Made by a program: the position numbers and the translations under genes. Shown in pieces: positions 45,283 through 56,754 of a stretch of 64,000 nucleotides of DNA. Below the pieces are notes generated by a model. It did no database searches and was not told the DNA's origin. It worked only from the letters and a program-made list of their open reading frames with translations. The stretch spans positions 1,240,001 through 1,304,000 of the forward strand of contig NC_062247.1 in NCBI RefSeq assembly GCF_905475465.1. Direction: 5' to 3'. Positions within the stretch are counted from its first letter, which is position 1; every line of letters begins with the position of its first letter. Source of the DNA: Pieris napi (lineage: Eukaryota > Arthropoda > Insecta > Lepidoptera > Pieridae).

Positions 45283-45480
45283 TAATCAAGTCAAACTCAA
45301 AATATCTTTATTCATATGGGTAAACAAGTACACTTATGAACGTCAAAAAAAAAGTTAAATTAATTGTAAATTTATATTTAAGTACTACCAGTTCGCAAAT
45401 CAAGGGGTGAGCGGGCAAGAAGAACTGGCAAGAAACTTTCCGCCACTCTTTTAATCGCTTTTTAGTTTTGAGCCGTTTGT
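45283..45480 (-). repeat. Family D repeat
   Basis: AAACTCAAAATATCTTTATTC at the tail, CCAGTTCGCAAATCAAGGGG and GAAGAACTGGCAAGAAACTT in the body. Confidence 0.68.
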
Positions 45481-47235
45481 CGTAGAAACAGATGTTTCAA
45501 GGATTTAGGTAGGTATTTCATGTATTTTTCTTTTTAGATAATTAAAAAAACAAGACAAAAACATTATTATAATTAATCTTACACCTTCATAATACGCTGA
45601 CCTATACACAAAATATGACACAATCTTTCAATCACCCGTGGGCGCCGCCCACAGCCGCCCTACATGGCAATATAACCTTATGAAGTGGCAATATTATAGA
45701 TAAATATTAACTTTATTGCTGGCGAACATAAGTTTATAGCCATGTAAACTATATTTTTCTGTTTTAATATTTTTTATGTCCATAATAATAAACCCGTATA
45801 TCTTCAAAGTTGTTCTTTTATGCATAATCGAAGCAATTATTATTATTAAAGCTTCATTAATATTTTTAGTGTTCTAGCATTTGTAGTATGGCCCTTTTGA
45901 AGGTAAAAGGTAAAGGCCTCCTCTATATTTCTACATTACTTCGTCTTGAGTAACTTTCATTTTTCTCCGCTAGTTATATTATTATACATCTTTTCTTTTG
46001 TCTACATCTCTCTAGACCCAGTCCATTTTACTGTTTCAAGTGTCCATATTTGTCTCGCGTTCTTTATACATATATGACCCATTTCCGTTCATGACTTAGA
46101 GCGTGTACAGTGTACACTGTACAATCATCTGTAAGTTTTGTTTTGTTACCATTACGTTAGTTACTGATAATTACTGATTTATAAACGTTCACTTTATTAT
46201 CTAAATAATTGGGTAATCATGAAACCAAGGTTAAGGGTTGATGAAGGTTATTCAAACTTGATTGGGGGCGGTTAAGGGCAACTACCATCCAAATATGGCC
46301 TAGCAATCGCGTTGATATATTACGTACGACACACTTTCAACATAACAAATTAAGGTGTCAATATTATCAATAAATTGGGAATTAAAAATGTGCCTTGTTG
46401 TTTATTTTTATTAAAACATTAATAATTATTGTACATGACTGTTTAAGGAGAATGTCAATTAACTTGAAAAGTCAAAAATGAAACGCGGTTCATTTCAGCT
46501 AAAATATCAAAAACTTATTTTGACGTAAATTTCGAATCTGTTATAATTATTTATTAATTCTGAAATTCTAAATATTATAATTAAATCCGACATTTTATCA
46601 CTAACATAGACATACTCTCTACCTAAAATATGAATATTTTTTACACATCGCTACATTTAAAGAAAAACAAATAAGATAAAAATTATAAGGGATGCAACGG
46701 GCGGCCTTAGCGATCTCTTCCAGGCAACCAGGCAAAAAGTAAGGGAAAAAAAAACAACTAAAAAGAAATATGATGAATAAAGTGCAAGAAGCAAAACTAA
46801 ATCTAATATAAAAACTTATAGAATCACCTCAACCTAATACATGTATAATATAAATATGAACAAAACTAAAAAGCTAATCTCACGGAGTCGTGAATTGCTA
46901 TGCAATACAAAATAATAAGAAATACAAGAATTACAAAAGACACGATTGAAATAGGAACTTAAAATATAATATAAAAATTTATTTGGTGCGATATAAATTT
47001 AAGGTATTACAATTTTATATTTGGTCAAGATTTTTTGCGATACTTAACACAAAAATTACAATATTACAAGGAAAACCAAGATTTTGTTTGAATTGAAATT
47101 GAAAGAATTGTGAATAATGTTTTTGCAATTCGTTGTTATAACAAAAAGCACGTACCTACGTAATTTGTTTTTGTACATTACAAGATTAAGAAAAACCAGT
47201 ATTAATGTAAGCGAACTTGAAATTATTATAATTTA
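45481..47235. other. No gene; one family C 3' end
   Basis: 46106-46123 is an 18-bp perfect palindrome (GTACAGTGTACACTGTAC). The rest is AT-rich. Confidence 0.4.
46660..46775 (-). repeat. Family C LINE 3' UTR end
   Basis: On the complement GGTTGCCTGGAAGAGATCGC and TAAGGCCGCCCGTTGCATCC are well preserved. Confidence 0.65.
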
Positions 47236-47460
47236 CTAGCAAACTCGGCGAACTCCGTTTCGCCACCAGATGGCTTCGTTTTATGTAACATTTAGTTTGG
47301 TGATCCCGCTTTTCTGATGAAATTTTTCCTGAATTTTCTTTGCTATAACCCTCACGGAGCCCGAGACCTTTCCAACGAATGCAAAACCGTGGAAATCGGT
47401 TCGTGCGTTCTGGAGTTATAGCGTCAGGAAGGAAAACCCGACTTATTTTTATATAGTAGA
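47236..47460 (-). mobile_element. Short Helitron-like element, minus orientation
   Basis: On the minus strand: A|TCTACTATATAAAAATAAG, then CGAACCGATTTCCACGGTT, ending GGAGTTCGCCGAGTTTGCTAG|T. At 225 bp it is complete, with the AT insertion context and the GC-rich hairpin-like stretch just before CTAG. Confidence 0.7.
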
Positions 47461-47704
47461 TTATAACTGCATATGTATTGTGTTATTTTAAATGTTATTC
47501 TCATGCCATATATTTAAAAGATTCTTAAAATCGTGTAAACAATTAAATTTTTAAGCAACTTTACTATATAAAAAACAGTTTTACTAACGATTTAAAACTA
47601 ACATTAATAATAATATTAGCCTTTGATTCAGAAAATATTCTTATTTTGCAACAATAGTTTAATTATAAAATGTGTTATGTAGAAATTATTATCAAGTACT
47701 GATA

Positions 47705-47890
47705 AAATGTCAAAAGGTAGAGACTGGCTGCTAGTGTGGGGGCTTGTACACTTTATTTTATCTAAATATCCTTTTATTGTGGTTAAGTTTTTTCTGTTAT
47801 GTGCTCCCTCTCACTTTGAAAATAATTATCGGTATGCCCAGCGTTGGCAAGCTTTCGTAAATAAAAATAAACATATAATAATAAAAATAG
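47705..47890 (+). repeat. Family H LINE 3' UTR
   Basis: AGAGACTGGCTGC, AGTGTGGGGGCTTGTACAC and TTTATTTTATCTAAATATCC match the complement of 26085-26200. It ends GCGTTGGCAAGCTTTCG and an A-rich tail. Confidence 0.6.
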
Positions 47891-48028
47891 AATATTATAT
47901 AAGTTCCCTTCCCTATTAAGAATATTTGTGGTTTTGTTACCAGAATGAAAATTTTCCAATAGACATCGTATTCATGGAATGTTTAAGAAAAGAGGTAACT
48001 AAAAATAATCCCAATATATTAATTGTAT

Positions 48029-48255
48029 AAAGCAGTGTTGGCCTTGTAGCATCGTTGAAGGTTCGAGCCCCAGCTGTTCACCAATGGGTGTTGGGGTTGG
48101 GGTTAGGGTTTTAGTCTATGTGCGTATGAGGCACTTGCTCGTACGTGAAATAAAACATGATGAGATGGTTCCTTAGACCTAAAACCACAGCGGGATCACC
48201 TTCTTGTCAACAGACACAGAAATCTGAGGTTCAGACCTAAAATGTTATTGTACCA
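48029..48255 (+). repeat. SINE with a GGGGTTGGGGTTAGGG expansion
   Basis: Head AGCAGTGTTGGCCTTGTAGC, B box GGTTCGAGCCC. After CACCAATGGG a short GGGTT-type array (48088-48112) replaces the usual GACTTTC. The tail is present. Confidence 0.7.
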
Positions 48256-48261
48256 CGATTT

Positions 48262-48428
48262 TTTAACTTTTGTGTTTTTTTTTATATTTTTTAATATTCT
48301 TTTTAACTCTTCGTGTATGTCATGTTTGCCTATACGTGCTTGTCAAATAAAAAATTGTACATTGTGGTTCTTTTACCAGTGTATCAGTGTGCCGAGCGTT
48401 GGCAAATTTTATCAATAAAAAAAAGATG
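48262..48428 (+). repeat. LINE 3' UTR fragment related to 40430-40600
   Basis: CTCTTCGTGTATGTCATG, GCCTATACGTGCTTGTCA and GTATCAGTGTGCCGAGCGTT pair with CTCTTCGTGTTGATG, GCCTATAAGTGCTTGTCAC and GTATCAGTGTGCCGAACTT at 40455-40555. Confidence 0.5.
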
Positions 48429-49576
48429 CTAACATAAACACCTTTATTTATAAATATATATAAGTAAAGTAATATATACATAATTTAAAACATATAATGC
48501 TTCCACTCGCTAATTTAATTTTGTATAAGACTGATGTTTAGAAGAATATATGAACATTACTCAAGAGTTTAATAAGATAATGTAAAAACGTTCCATATTC
48601 TTCATACACTAGGAATATTGTTCACAGGATGTACCCCATCAGCAAAATCCGGGCACTGGCTAATAGGACGCTGTTTATAGCTTAAAACAGCCACACATAA
48701 TGTCCGACAAGATGTTTTTACAGTAGTTACAAAGTAGTGAAGACAAAATTAGACTAACGCGTGTGTCGTTTGTGCTTCGTTTACAGTGACGACGGAGAAA
48801 TCATAAACAAGAATTTATATAAATTTTAATACATACATAAATAATTTCAATTGTTTTTAAAGAGCCTTTAAGCCTTATTTTGGCGTACTAATTATTATTA
48901 ATTGCTTGTAATTTCAATTATTATTTACTGAAGATGTTATGGCCTGGTGACGAGGTCTCGTTTATTTAAATCATATCCACGCTATTTTTAACATATTTAT
49001 ACAGTATCACAGTTTTTGTTTTTGAGTGAATCACACAAGTGTCGGAATTACATTACGAAATTAGTATAATGCATCTGAAATCAGTTTCACGAAAGTAGTT
49101 TCGATATATGCGCAAGTAAGTCGTAAAATAATTAGTGTCGTGAAATCCACAGTATCGCACCATGGCCCCATCAGCATCAATGCTTTATTTTTCTATATTT
49201 AATGTAGCTAAAGAGATGCTTCTTTATAAACTTAAAATGCTGCGTTTTTTAGCAACTGGAAATAGTTTTAAGTCTAGCGCCAGTTAGCAAACGCAGCATT
49301 GGTTCCGTGAAACAAACATAGTAAACCCTTCACATCCGGTTCCTGCCAATGTCAAGTTCGCCACGTGTGCGTGTACACTTAAGTTGTCCTATGACTAAAT
49401 TCATCAATACAATACAATTGTACATGTTTAAAACATCTGTCAGACGCGATAATACAATACAAGCATTTTTTTTAACTGGCATTTGTGGGCTTTTTACAAA
49501 AAAACAATTAAATGGGTATAAGAACCGGTGACTTCATGCATAGGTATAACCTTTGAGCTTAATGTAGCATTTTGAT
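48429..49576. other. No gene; one decayed Harbinger copy
   Basis: Frames below 65 codons only. Confidence 0.4.
49038..49190 (-). repeat. Degraded second copy of the 15467-15984 Harbinger-like element
   Basis: GGAATTACATTACGAAATTAG recalls the terminal repeat. TTAGTGTCGTGAAATCC followed by a CAGTATCG...CATGGCCCCATCAGCATCAATGC run matches the complement of 15838-15895. The MADF-like part and one end are lost. Confidence 0.6.
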
Positions 49577-49584
49577 TATTATGA

Positions 49585-50170
49585 TTTATTTATTTATTTA
49601 ATAACAGCACAATGGCCAAACTTAGACTAAAAAACACAATAAACAATACAATAAAATACAATTAAGATTTACAACACAGGGTAGCATTACCCCCTTATCC
49701 CCTCCAGGTACACTCTGAAAGCACAGCATACCACCCCCATAAGCTTCCCAAACAGGTCGCTCTCCAGTCTCCGGTGAAGAGTCGAGAAGCCCATTAAGCA
49801 GTGAGAGTAGCCGGGGAATGGGCGCTTGTTGTCGCTGGACAGTGCGAGCCGAACGCACAGCGAAAAGGTTATGTTTCCGGCAGCGGTAATATTTGTCCGG
49901 GACGATTAGCCTCATGATCTCTTCCAGCAAGTATGCGCTTTCCGTTTCATTCTTAATTACACTCAAACCAAACCTGACCACCGAGAAATCCCTACGAAGC
50001 TCTAATGAATTATACCCTAACACCCCCATCAAGAACTTTGTAGGGTAGAGGTAAGGAAAGAAATTGTATCTTCTTTTATACAGATTTCTCAGGAACTTCT
50101 TTTGAACTCGTTCGATCATATCCCCATAATACCTTTCATAAGGGGACCATATGATAAATTGTGAGACCAT
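49585..50170 (-). pseudogene. LINE RT C-terminal relic with open frame and (TAAA)n tail
   Basis: The minus-strand frame of about 182 codons begins MVSQFIIWSPYERYYGDMIE, then RVQKKFLRNLYKRRYNFFPY and LGYNSLELRRDFSVVRF. SPYE....IE.VQ.KFLR.L is the usual wording after the RT thumb of jockey-type LINEs. The element ends AATAAATAAATAAATCATAA (complement of 49577-49600). No RT core is present. Confidence 0.78.
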
Positions 50171-50205
50171 TATTTAATTTTAATATTCCAATTTACGTCA
50201 TTCTA

Positions 50206-50365
50206 GATAAAGCAGTGTTGGTCTAGTGGCTTTAGCGTGTGACTCTCATCCCTGAGGTCGTAGGTTCAAACTAGCACCAATGTACTTTCTTTCTATGTGC
50301 GCATTTAACATTCGCTCTAACGGTGAAGGAGAACATCGTGAGGAAACCGGCATACCTTACTTATA
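50206..50365 (+). repeat. SINE, tail-truncated
   Basis: Well-preserved head (AGCAGTGTTGGTCTAGTGGC) and body to GAGGAAACCGGCATACC; it starts just beyond a LINE remnant. Confidence 0.75.
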
Positions 50366-52402
50366 CTTCCAGCGCAACCAAAATCGAATAGTAGCAAAGT
50401 AAATAAATATTTAGTTTAAAGGTTAATTAGTGGACTTAAGAAAATCCATCATTTTCATAGTGCAGTATGTTTTCCAAGCTCTAGAAAATTTACTTTCATG
50501 TAATTCTCAATATACGATTTCATTTAATTCCCGATCATCTTATTCCTTGACAACAGATGTACGAAGATCTGGCGCATAGCTTTGCATCTGTTCGGAGTTC
50601 CCACACCCACGGGATAATCATTATTTAGGTTTTTATGCGGAAGCTGCTTCCTAAATATATTAAAATCTTCATTACTTTAAAAGCTTTATTAATAACGTTT
50701 TATTGTACGTAGTTTTATTCCATTTGCAAGTAGATAAAATAAGGAGGTTCTTCCGTCCAAAGGTTAAAATATTGTGTCCAGAGAATTCAACTTAAGACCT
50801 CCAAAAAACCAATCAATGAACCAAATTCCACAGAATTAGGCCACAAACTTGATATTCTATCTTTAGGTTATATAATTATGTAAAATTTGAATGATTTTAC
50901 AAAAATTTACTAAATCAATAGAAATCCTGCACCTTTCTGAGACCTACATTTTCTATTATATATTATTTATAAGAAACGCTATTAAGTGTGAGATGGTTCA
51001 AAATAAAGACAAGAAATATTGTATTGTTCCAATTTGTACGAAACCGCAAGAGACTACTTAAAAAAATCAAAGATATCCAAGCAAAAATATCTCTTATTAA
51101 ATTGTGATAGAAGTTAAAATACAATGTCAACTGTCAAATTATAGAAGCACTGCGAAATGATGCAGCGCAGGTGGTAAATCTAGTTCCCACAGAGTACAAT
51201 AGTTTTTTTTTTTAATTTCACAAGTGGCAACACACTCTCACATGATGCCACTATAAAAATTAATAAGACCAGTGATGTGTGCACGAGTCGATAGATTCAA
51301 TTTAAATTGTTTAAAGTTATAATTTAACAGTCTAATTGATTAATTATATAAAATATTTATATTAATATAATTGGATTTATAAAATGGATACTTTGATTAA
51401 CTTAATTGTTTTATAATTTAGCTTTTCCAACATATTAATATTCTTTACTAGAAATTTATTAAGAATATGATTGTAATTGTTTTTATAAATCTTTAGATAT
51501 GTGAGATTTTTCCTTAGTTTTTTAATCTTTTTTTGCATAAAAAGTACATAGGTAGGTACGCAAACTTATTTAAAAATATATTTAAAAAATCACAACCTTT
51601 TTAGGTCTGGGCCTCAGATTTCTGTATCTGTTTCATGATCATTTGTCAACCTAATAGGCATTAGCAGGTAATCAGCCTTCTGTACGGTGTACCTGACACA
51701 TGCCGTCGACTTTTTGGGTCTAAGACAAATTTCCTCACGATGTTTTCCTTCACCGTTCGATCGAATGTTAAATGCGCACATAGAATTGCCAACACTGCTC
51801 AAACTTACATTATACTAAATAAATACGCAAACTGTTTTCAGCCACGCTAAAACATTGGAGGGACAAATGCAACCATAAATTATGTTATTATCCTTTTATC
51901 GACATTCTGTATTTTATCGTTACAATCTCAACACTGTCGTGTATACCTTCCGTACTCCCACGCATTATGGCGGCAACCGTTCATCATGTAGAAACCAGAA
52001 CACGCGACAATACACGGAAAATAGAAAACAATATCTAACAGTCTGATAGACAGAGAAAATTACGGGAAATTTTACTTATGTAACTGGCACGTAGTACCAT
52101 CCCATATTGAAATGAAAACCCACATCACCATACAATAAATTGTAGATATTCAATGACTCTTACAATTTGGGGGCAGGGGGCATTATATCAATATAACAGA
52201 TATATGTATTATGTTTTTGATATATAGATTTACTTGACAATCGCAATTAACAATATAATTTAATATAACATATATTACTTGTGAAGTTGTGAGATACATT
52301 GTGTTCCATGGGTCTAGCCAATGTATTCATTTAAAACAAAAGATTTTTAATATTGATATGGTAAATATTTAAGATGTTAGGTTAGCTAATTACGCAATAA
52401 CT
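50366..52402. other. No gene; one SINE
   Basis: Very AT-rich from 51290 to 51580; no exon candidates. Confidence 0.4.
51588..51803 (-). repeat. SINE, most of head missing
   Basis: The minus-strand tail and body are complete (ACAACCTTTTTAGGTCTGGG on the plus strand). Between the ATGTGCGCATTTAAC word and the outermost AGCAGTGTTGGC the B box is deleted. Confidence 0.75.
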
Positions 52403-52745
52403 TGGTATTACATGGATCTCACAACTTTTTACGGTAGAAGAACTGCGTTGCGAAAGTTAAGTTCGGTGGTGGTTGTTGTAGATATGGTTCTAATACATAT
52501 ATATTATATATGTTAAATGAAACACTTTGAAGCTGGGTGTCAACTGGCTTTAATTGTTTAAAACATGAGCTTATAACAAACACAAAATTAGAAGTAGCTG
52601 TGACGCTGGATTAACAAAAAACTAAATTGACGTATTGAAGAGTTCTTAAATCTAAGTGACACTTATGTTATTGGACATTACCGGAAACGAGAATTTTAAA
52701 TTACAATTTATGAGTGTGGTAAAAACTAAAGGGCTCATTTTTTAG
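52403..52745 (+). repeat. Repeat F, copy without the hairpin
   Basis: Collinear with 22582-22940 but with only the right half of the hairpin (TTTAAAACATGAGCTTATAA). A TATATATTATATATG stretch stands where the left half would be. Confidence 0.72.
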
Positions 52746-52787
52746 CCTCTACTCATAACATTAATCTTTTTTACATTTATTAGTACT

Positions 52788-52966
52788 ATGACGACTTTTT
52801 CCAAAGGTGTAGGCAGAGACCAGAGACCAGCACCATTTGCTACGGTCCTGTCATTCCCCTCTCGCTTCTTCCACTTTCATGAAATACACCATGCTCGTCT
52901 GTTATGGGAACTTTTAATTTGTCCCTTCTCTACCTCCAAGATTTGGTCCAGGTCTGTAAGACAATT
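52788..52966 (-). pseudogene. RTE-type LINE remnant, downstream half
   Basis: The minus strand resumes the peptide interrupted at 55741: LTDLDQILEVEKGQIKSS followed by HNRRAWCIS and a stop. This matches the DQI...KGQ.KS..NRRAC block that follows GRPR in RTE proteins. The rest, up to 52788, is the decayed 3' end, with a sequence resembling the usual final codons and the CCTTTGG-type end. Confidence 0.78.
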
Positions 52967-55740
52967 TATTTATTTTATTTATTTATTTATTGAGAAAGAT
53001 TTACAGCTTATTACTAACTTACTTACTAAATACAGTATTATTTTACGCCATTAAATAAATCTTTACAAATAGTTAGGTACTAATAATATTAACTGTATTG
53101 GTAACAATAAAAAGATTTCATTCAACTAAATACATACATATCAAAGAACGTAATAAACTAAGTAAAAATTATTGGTTAAGTTACGCTAAACAGTTTAGTA
53201 TAACTTATATGTACACTTATAAAAACTTATGGATCATAATTCATTCCACTGAGGAACTCAGATGTCATAGCTATCCTTGCCGACACCACACTTGAGGCGA
53301 ATAGGTCAATATCACAAGTTAGACTATTAAACTTACTCGCCGCCCTAACCATAAAGCTGTTCCCTCTGTAATTGGTGTTAACTTTCGGTGTGTACAATAG
53401 GTGCATATTTTTTAGCGTCCTATTATGCACACGGAGACCCAACTTACTTAGTAGTTCAGGACAGTCAACTTTACCTGTAGCTAAATTTATTAAATATGTA
53501 ATATCTGCAACCTCACGCCTAACTGAGAGAGGAAGAACGTGGAAATGGTTACATCTAGTTAAGTAGTCAGCCAGGAAAGTCTTATCTTTATATTGGAGGT
53601 GTCTGATAAATTTCTTTTGAATGAGTTCTATACGATTGCTATAAACTGCATATTGTGGGTTCCATACTTGCGAGGCGTACTCTACGTTAGATCTAACATA
53701 GGCAAAGTACAGAGTTTTAAGTGTCTTCACTTGGGTGAAGTTTGTTGATGTCCTTAAGATAAATCCTAACATTTTATAAGCTTTGCGAACAATGCTGTCA
53801 ATATGAGTATCAAATAGAAGTTTGCTATCATGTAACACTCCAAGATCTTTGATTACGTTAACATTTTTTACTACAGATTTTTTAAGTTTATAAGCATGTA
53901 TAATTTTCTTTTTTCTTCTTGAGTATGTCATGGAAAAACATTTGGATACGTTAAGATCAAGTTTATTAATTTGACAATAAGCTTCAAATCTATTTAAGTC
54001 ATCTTGTAGGTCAGATGAGTCTTCTTCATTAGAGATATATTTTAATATTTTCATATCGTCCGCGTATAATAATATTTTAGAATGTAGGAAGCAAGTTTGA
54101 ATATCGTTTACAAATAGAATAAACAGTAAAGGTCCGAGCATGGATCCTTGCGGTACTCCTGACGTTATATTAATCCACCTTGATGCGAAACCTTGTAAAA
54201 CAACAGCCTGCGATCGGTTTTCGATATACGATTTGAACCAACGAAATAGGTCGCCGTGTATACCCACCGCCCACAACTTCCCAAGGAGAATGCTGTGGTC
54301 TATGCGGTCAAAGCATTTACTGTAATCAGTATAGATGACATCAACCTGTTTACCGTGGTCCATACCGTCTGTGATATACTCATTAGCAGCGATTAAATTT
54401 GATGTTGTTGAACGATTTTTTAAGAAACCATGTTGTTCCGAACCTAGGTGCGGTTTTACAGCTACGTAAACTTGTTCATATACTATTTTTTCAAATATTT
54501 TGGCTACAAGACACAGTTTGGATATTGGGCGATAGTTATCGATATTTGCTTTATCGCCTTTTTTATGAACTGGTGTAATAAAAGCAGCTTTCCATAAATT
54601 AGGAACTAAAGCTTTATGCAAAGAACGTTTAAATAGATGAGAAATTGGTAGGGATAGGTTTTCAGCACATTGTGTCAAAAAAATTGGTGAGATTAGATCA
54701 GGTCCTCCCGATTTACTGAGATCTAAATTTTTTAACATTTTTTTTATTTTATTGGGTTGTATGTCAATTGTTGAGATGTGAGAGATACTGTCTTGCTGTG
54801 GTAAAGATAAAGTGGTATCCGAAATGCAATCACAATATGTAGACTTGAAATATTGAACAAACAAATTAGCTATATCTTCACCATTGTCTGCTTTGAGATC
54901 ATTATAGTACATAGTACTAGGAAAAGCATGGTCTCCCCTTTTACTTTTAACGTATGACCAAAAGCTTTTTGGGTTATTACTAATAGAGTTCTCAGTTCTT
55001 TCAATAAAATTTGCAAAACATTCTTTTTCGAACTTTTTTATTCGCGTTCTTAAGATAGAAAAAGATTCATAGTCCGATAGGTTTTTATAAATTTTGAATT
55101 TACGGTGATATTTAGATTTCTCCCTGATCATTTTGATAAGAGGTAAAGTGTACCACGGGGGGTATTTATTAGTTGTATGATTTTTTATTGGTATATATCG
55201 ATCACGAATATTGTACAAAATTTCATAGAATTTTGATACCGCTGTTTCAAGGTCATTATCTGATAAAACATTGATCCAATCCACGCATCTAAGCTCTTTA
55301 TTTATTTTATCGTAGTTACCTTTGTTATATAAATATCTTACATTAGTGTTGTCCCTCAAAGCATCTGAAATTATGGATTTTACACATATGCACAAGGTTC
55401 TGTGGTGAGGGTCTTCTACGGTTAATGGGTCGTCGCACGCAGTTACTACTACTGGTTTGTTAGATAAAACGAGGTCCAATATTCTACCATTAAAGTTTTT
55501 AACGTAATTGTATTGGCATAAATTGCACACCTCTAATGAATCTATAAATTCAATTTGTTGCTCTCCGGAGTAACTGCTTGGAATCACATGCAAAGAACCA
55601 CCACCACCAAATTCCCAGTTTATATTTCCAAGATTAAAATCACCCAGGATAAGAAATGTATCCTGATGATTTTCTAGGACAACTTCATTTAACCTCTGTG
55701 TAAAGTTATTTAGCTGAGCTGAGTGTGTGTTACCGGCGTT
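52967..55740 (-). mobile_element. Jockey/CR1-type LINE copy inserted into an RTE LINE
   Basis: The insertion unit consists of the ORF2 remnant, about 230 bp of 3' UTR and a (TAAA)n-type tail at 52967-52995 (read on the minus strand). Both flanks belong to one older RTE element, whose peptide breaks off at GRP on one side and resumes at LTDLDQI on the other, so the edges are fixed to within a few bases. No clear target-site duplication could be picked out by eye. Confidence 0.85.
53227..55740 (-). CDS. Jockey-like LINE ORF2, 5'-truncated endonuclease plus reverse transcriptase
   Basis: An open frame of about 838 codons with no internal stop. It has no native start: the frame is already open at the 5' edge of the inserted copy (55740), and a stop just beyond belongs to the flank. 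Near 55633-55645 the peptide ILGDFNLGN is the catalytic GDFN block of the APE-type endonuclease, of which only the C-terminal half remains; VEDPHHRTL stands where family members carry the final SDH-type block. The reverse transcriptase follows: TDYSKCFDRIDH (motif A, 54301-54330), SGVPQGSMLGP (motif B, about 54132-54164) and LLYADDMK (motif C, 54056-54067), then the thumb and C-terminal region to FLSGMNYDP and the stop at 53227. Such proteins nick target DNA and reverse-transcribe their own RNA in the nucleus. The lack of stops suggests a young insertion, but without ORF1 and half the endonuclease it cannot be autonomous. Confidence 0.93.
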   Translation of the reverse strand, partial: NAGNTHSAQLNNFTQRLNEVVLENHQDTFLILGDFNLGNINWEFGGGGSLHVIPSSYSGEQQIEFIDSLEVCNLCQYNYVKNFNGRILDLVLSNKPVVVTACDDPLTVEDPHHRTLCICVKSIISDALRDNTNVRYLYNKGNYDKINKELRCVDWINVLSDNDLETAVSKFYEILYNIRDRYIPIKNHTTNKYPPWYTLPLIKMIREKSKYHRKFKIYKNLSDYESFSILRTRIKKFEKECFANFIERTENSISNNPKSFWSYVKSKRGDHAFPSTMYYNDLKADNGEDIANLFVQYFKSTYCDCISDTTLSLPQQDSISHISTIDIQPNKIKKMLKNLDLSKSGGPDLISPIFLTQCAENLSLPISHLFKRSLHKALVPNLWKAAFITPVHKKGDKANIDNYRPISKLCLVAKIFEKIVYEQVYVAVKPHLGSEQHGFLKNRSTTSNLIAANEYITDGMDHGKQVDVIYTDYSKCFDRIDHSILLGKLWAVGIHGDLFRWFKSYIENRSQAVVLQGFASRWINITSGVPQGSMLGPLLFILFVNDIQTCFLHSKILLYADDMKILKYISNEEDSSDLQDDLNRFEAYCQINKLDLNVSKCFSMTYSRRKKKIIHAYKLKKSVVKNVNVIKDLGVLHDSKLLFDTHIDSIVRKAYKMLGFILRTSTNFTQVKTLKTLYFAYVRSNVEYASQVWNPQYAVYSNRIELIQKKFIRHLQYKDKTFLADYLTRCNHFHVLPLSVRREVADITYLINLATGKVDCPELLSKLGLRVHNRTLKNMHLLYTPKVNTNYRGNSFMVRAASKFNSLTCDIDLFASSVVSARIAMTSEFLSGMNYDP

Positions 55741-55900
55741 TTAAGGCCTACCTAACCCGATTTCGCCATCCACAGTAGTTCCTACTTATTAACGCTCATT
55801 CATCCGTTCTACATGGCCAAACCACCAAGCATTTCTTTTCGTATCCTTGTCATTACGTCCTCTTTTAACCCACACTGCTCACATATCTCACTATTAATAA
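55741..55900 (-). pseudogene. RTE-type LINE remnant, upstream half
   Basis: On the minus strand the frames give ICEQCGLKEDVMTRIRKEM, then, after a frame shift, WWFGHVERMNER, two stops and VDGEIGLGRP. The WFGHVERMN block and the GRPR stretch after it are hallmarks of the C-terminal region of insect RTE-family polyproteins. The frame shift and stops mark it as dead. It breaks at 55740 where the jockey-like element begins. Confidence 0.8.
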
Positions 55901-56754
55901 GAATTATTATAGCCCTTTTATTCAAATACTTTTACATTTAAACGTGTTTCTATTTCTACACTTTTAGGTATCTGTGTGCCCTTCGCAAAACCTGTGGAAT
56001 TTTTCCCGCCATTCCTCTCTGCTCTGTGCCACCTGCTGTTTCTTGAATTTGGATTATCCACCTTCTAAGTTGTCTTTCTCTTTTTGGAACCAATTGAGTA
56101 ATTTTTTACCTCTATTACTTATAAATAAGCTTAAATACATGTATCTAGGTTTTATTATATCTATAATTTATTATAATAATATTATGTATTTGACATAAGT
56201 ATGAAAGAAATCTATAATTATTTGATGCACAGTGCAAATTAACAGCGCCGTGGTTGCATAACCTTAATAAGAGTCGTGACCTCAGGTCCAATGCTCTATC
56301 TAGATTCAAACAATAGCTTGACGCATGCAAGTTAATCTTGATTTATTAGAACTAATTACACTAACCTCAATTAAAGGCTTAAATTTTCCAAAAAGCGTTG
56401 AAAAGGGTCAAATACTATTGATTTTATACCTTAATTTTTAGGTAAATTTTGTAGGTCGCGTCGTAATTTTATTTATTTTGTAAATGGTTATTGCGTTGTA
56501 AGATCTTAATCTAGTGGTCTGACAATTACGTATTTCAGTTAAATTATAAGTGCTCGAAGATTTTGCAGGATGATGGGTTGAATGAGAGGATTTAATAAAA
56601 ATATATTAAAAACCGATAAAAGGTGATTGCGAAATGCTTCAACTATTTATTGGAGAATCGAGATATAATATATAAAAACTATGCGCCTTAACATTTTGTC
56701 GAAGCAAAGACGTGTTGACTAAAATTGCGCTTTCAATGACCATCTAATTACTAA
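55901..56754. other. No gene seen
   Basis: Short frames at 55974-56330 without domain content. An upstream part of the RTE remnant could extend here but cannot be read. Confidence 0.35.

Noticed and set aside
46106..46123. 18-bp perfect palindrome as a protein-binding site
   Set aside because: Palindromes of this kind (also at 479-492) are expected occasionally in 64 kb, and there is no gene nearby.
49622..50170. 182-codon minus frame as a host gene
   Set aside because: Its first half reads as the C-terminal region of a jockey-type RT and it ends in a TAAA-type tail, so it is a LINE relic.
53372..53566. Plus-strand frames inside 53-55.6 kb
   Set aside because: They are antisense shadows of the jockey-like ORF2.
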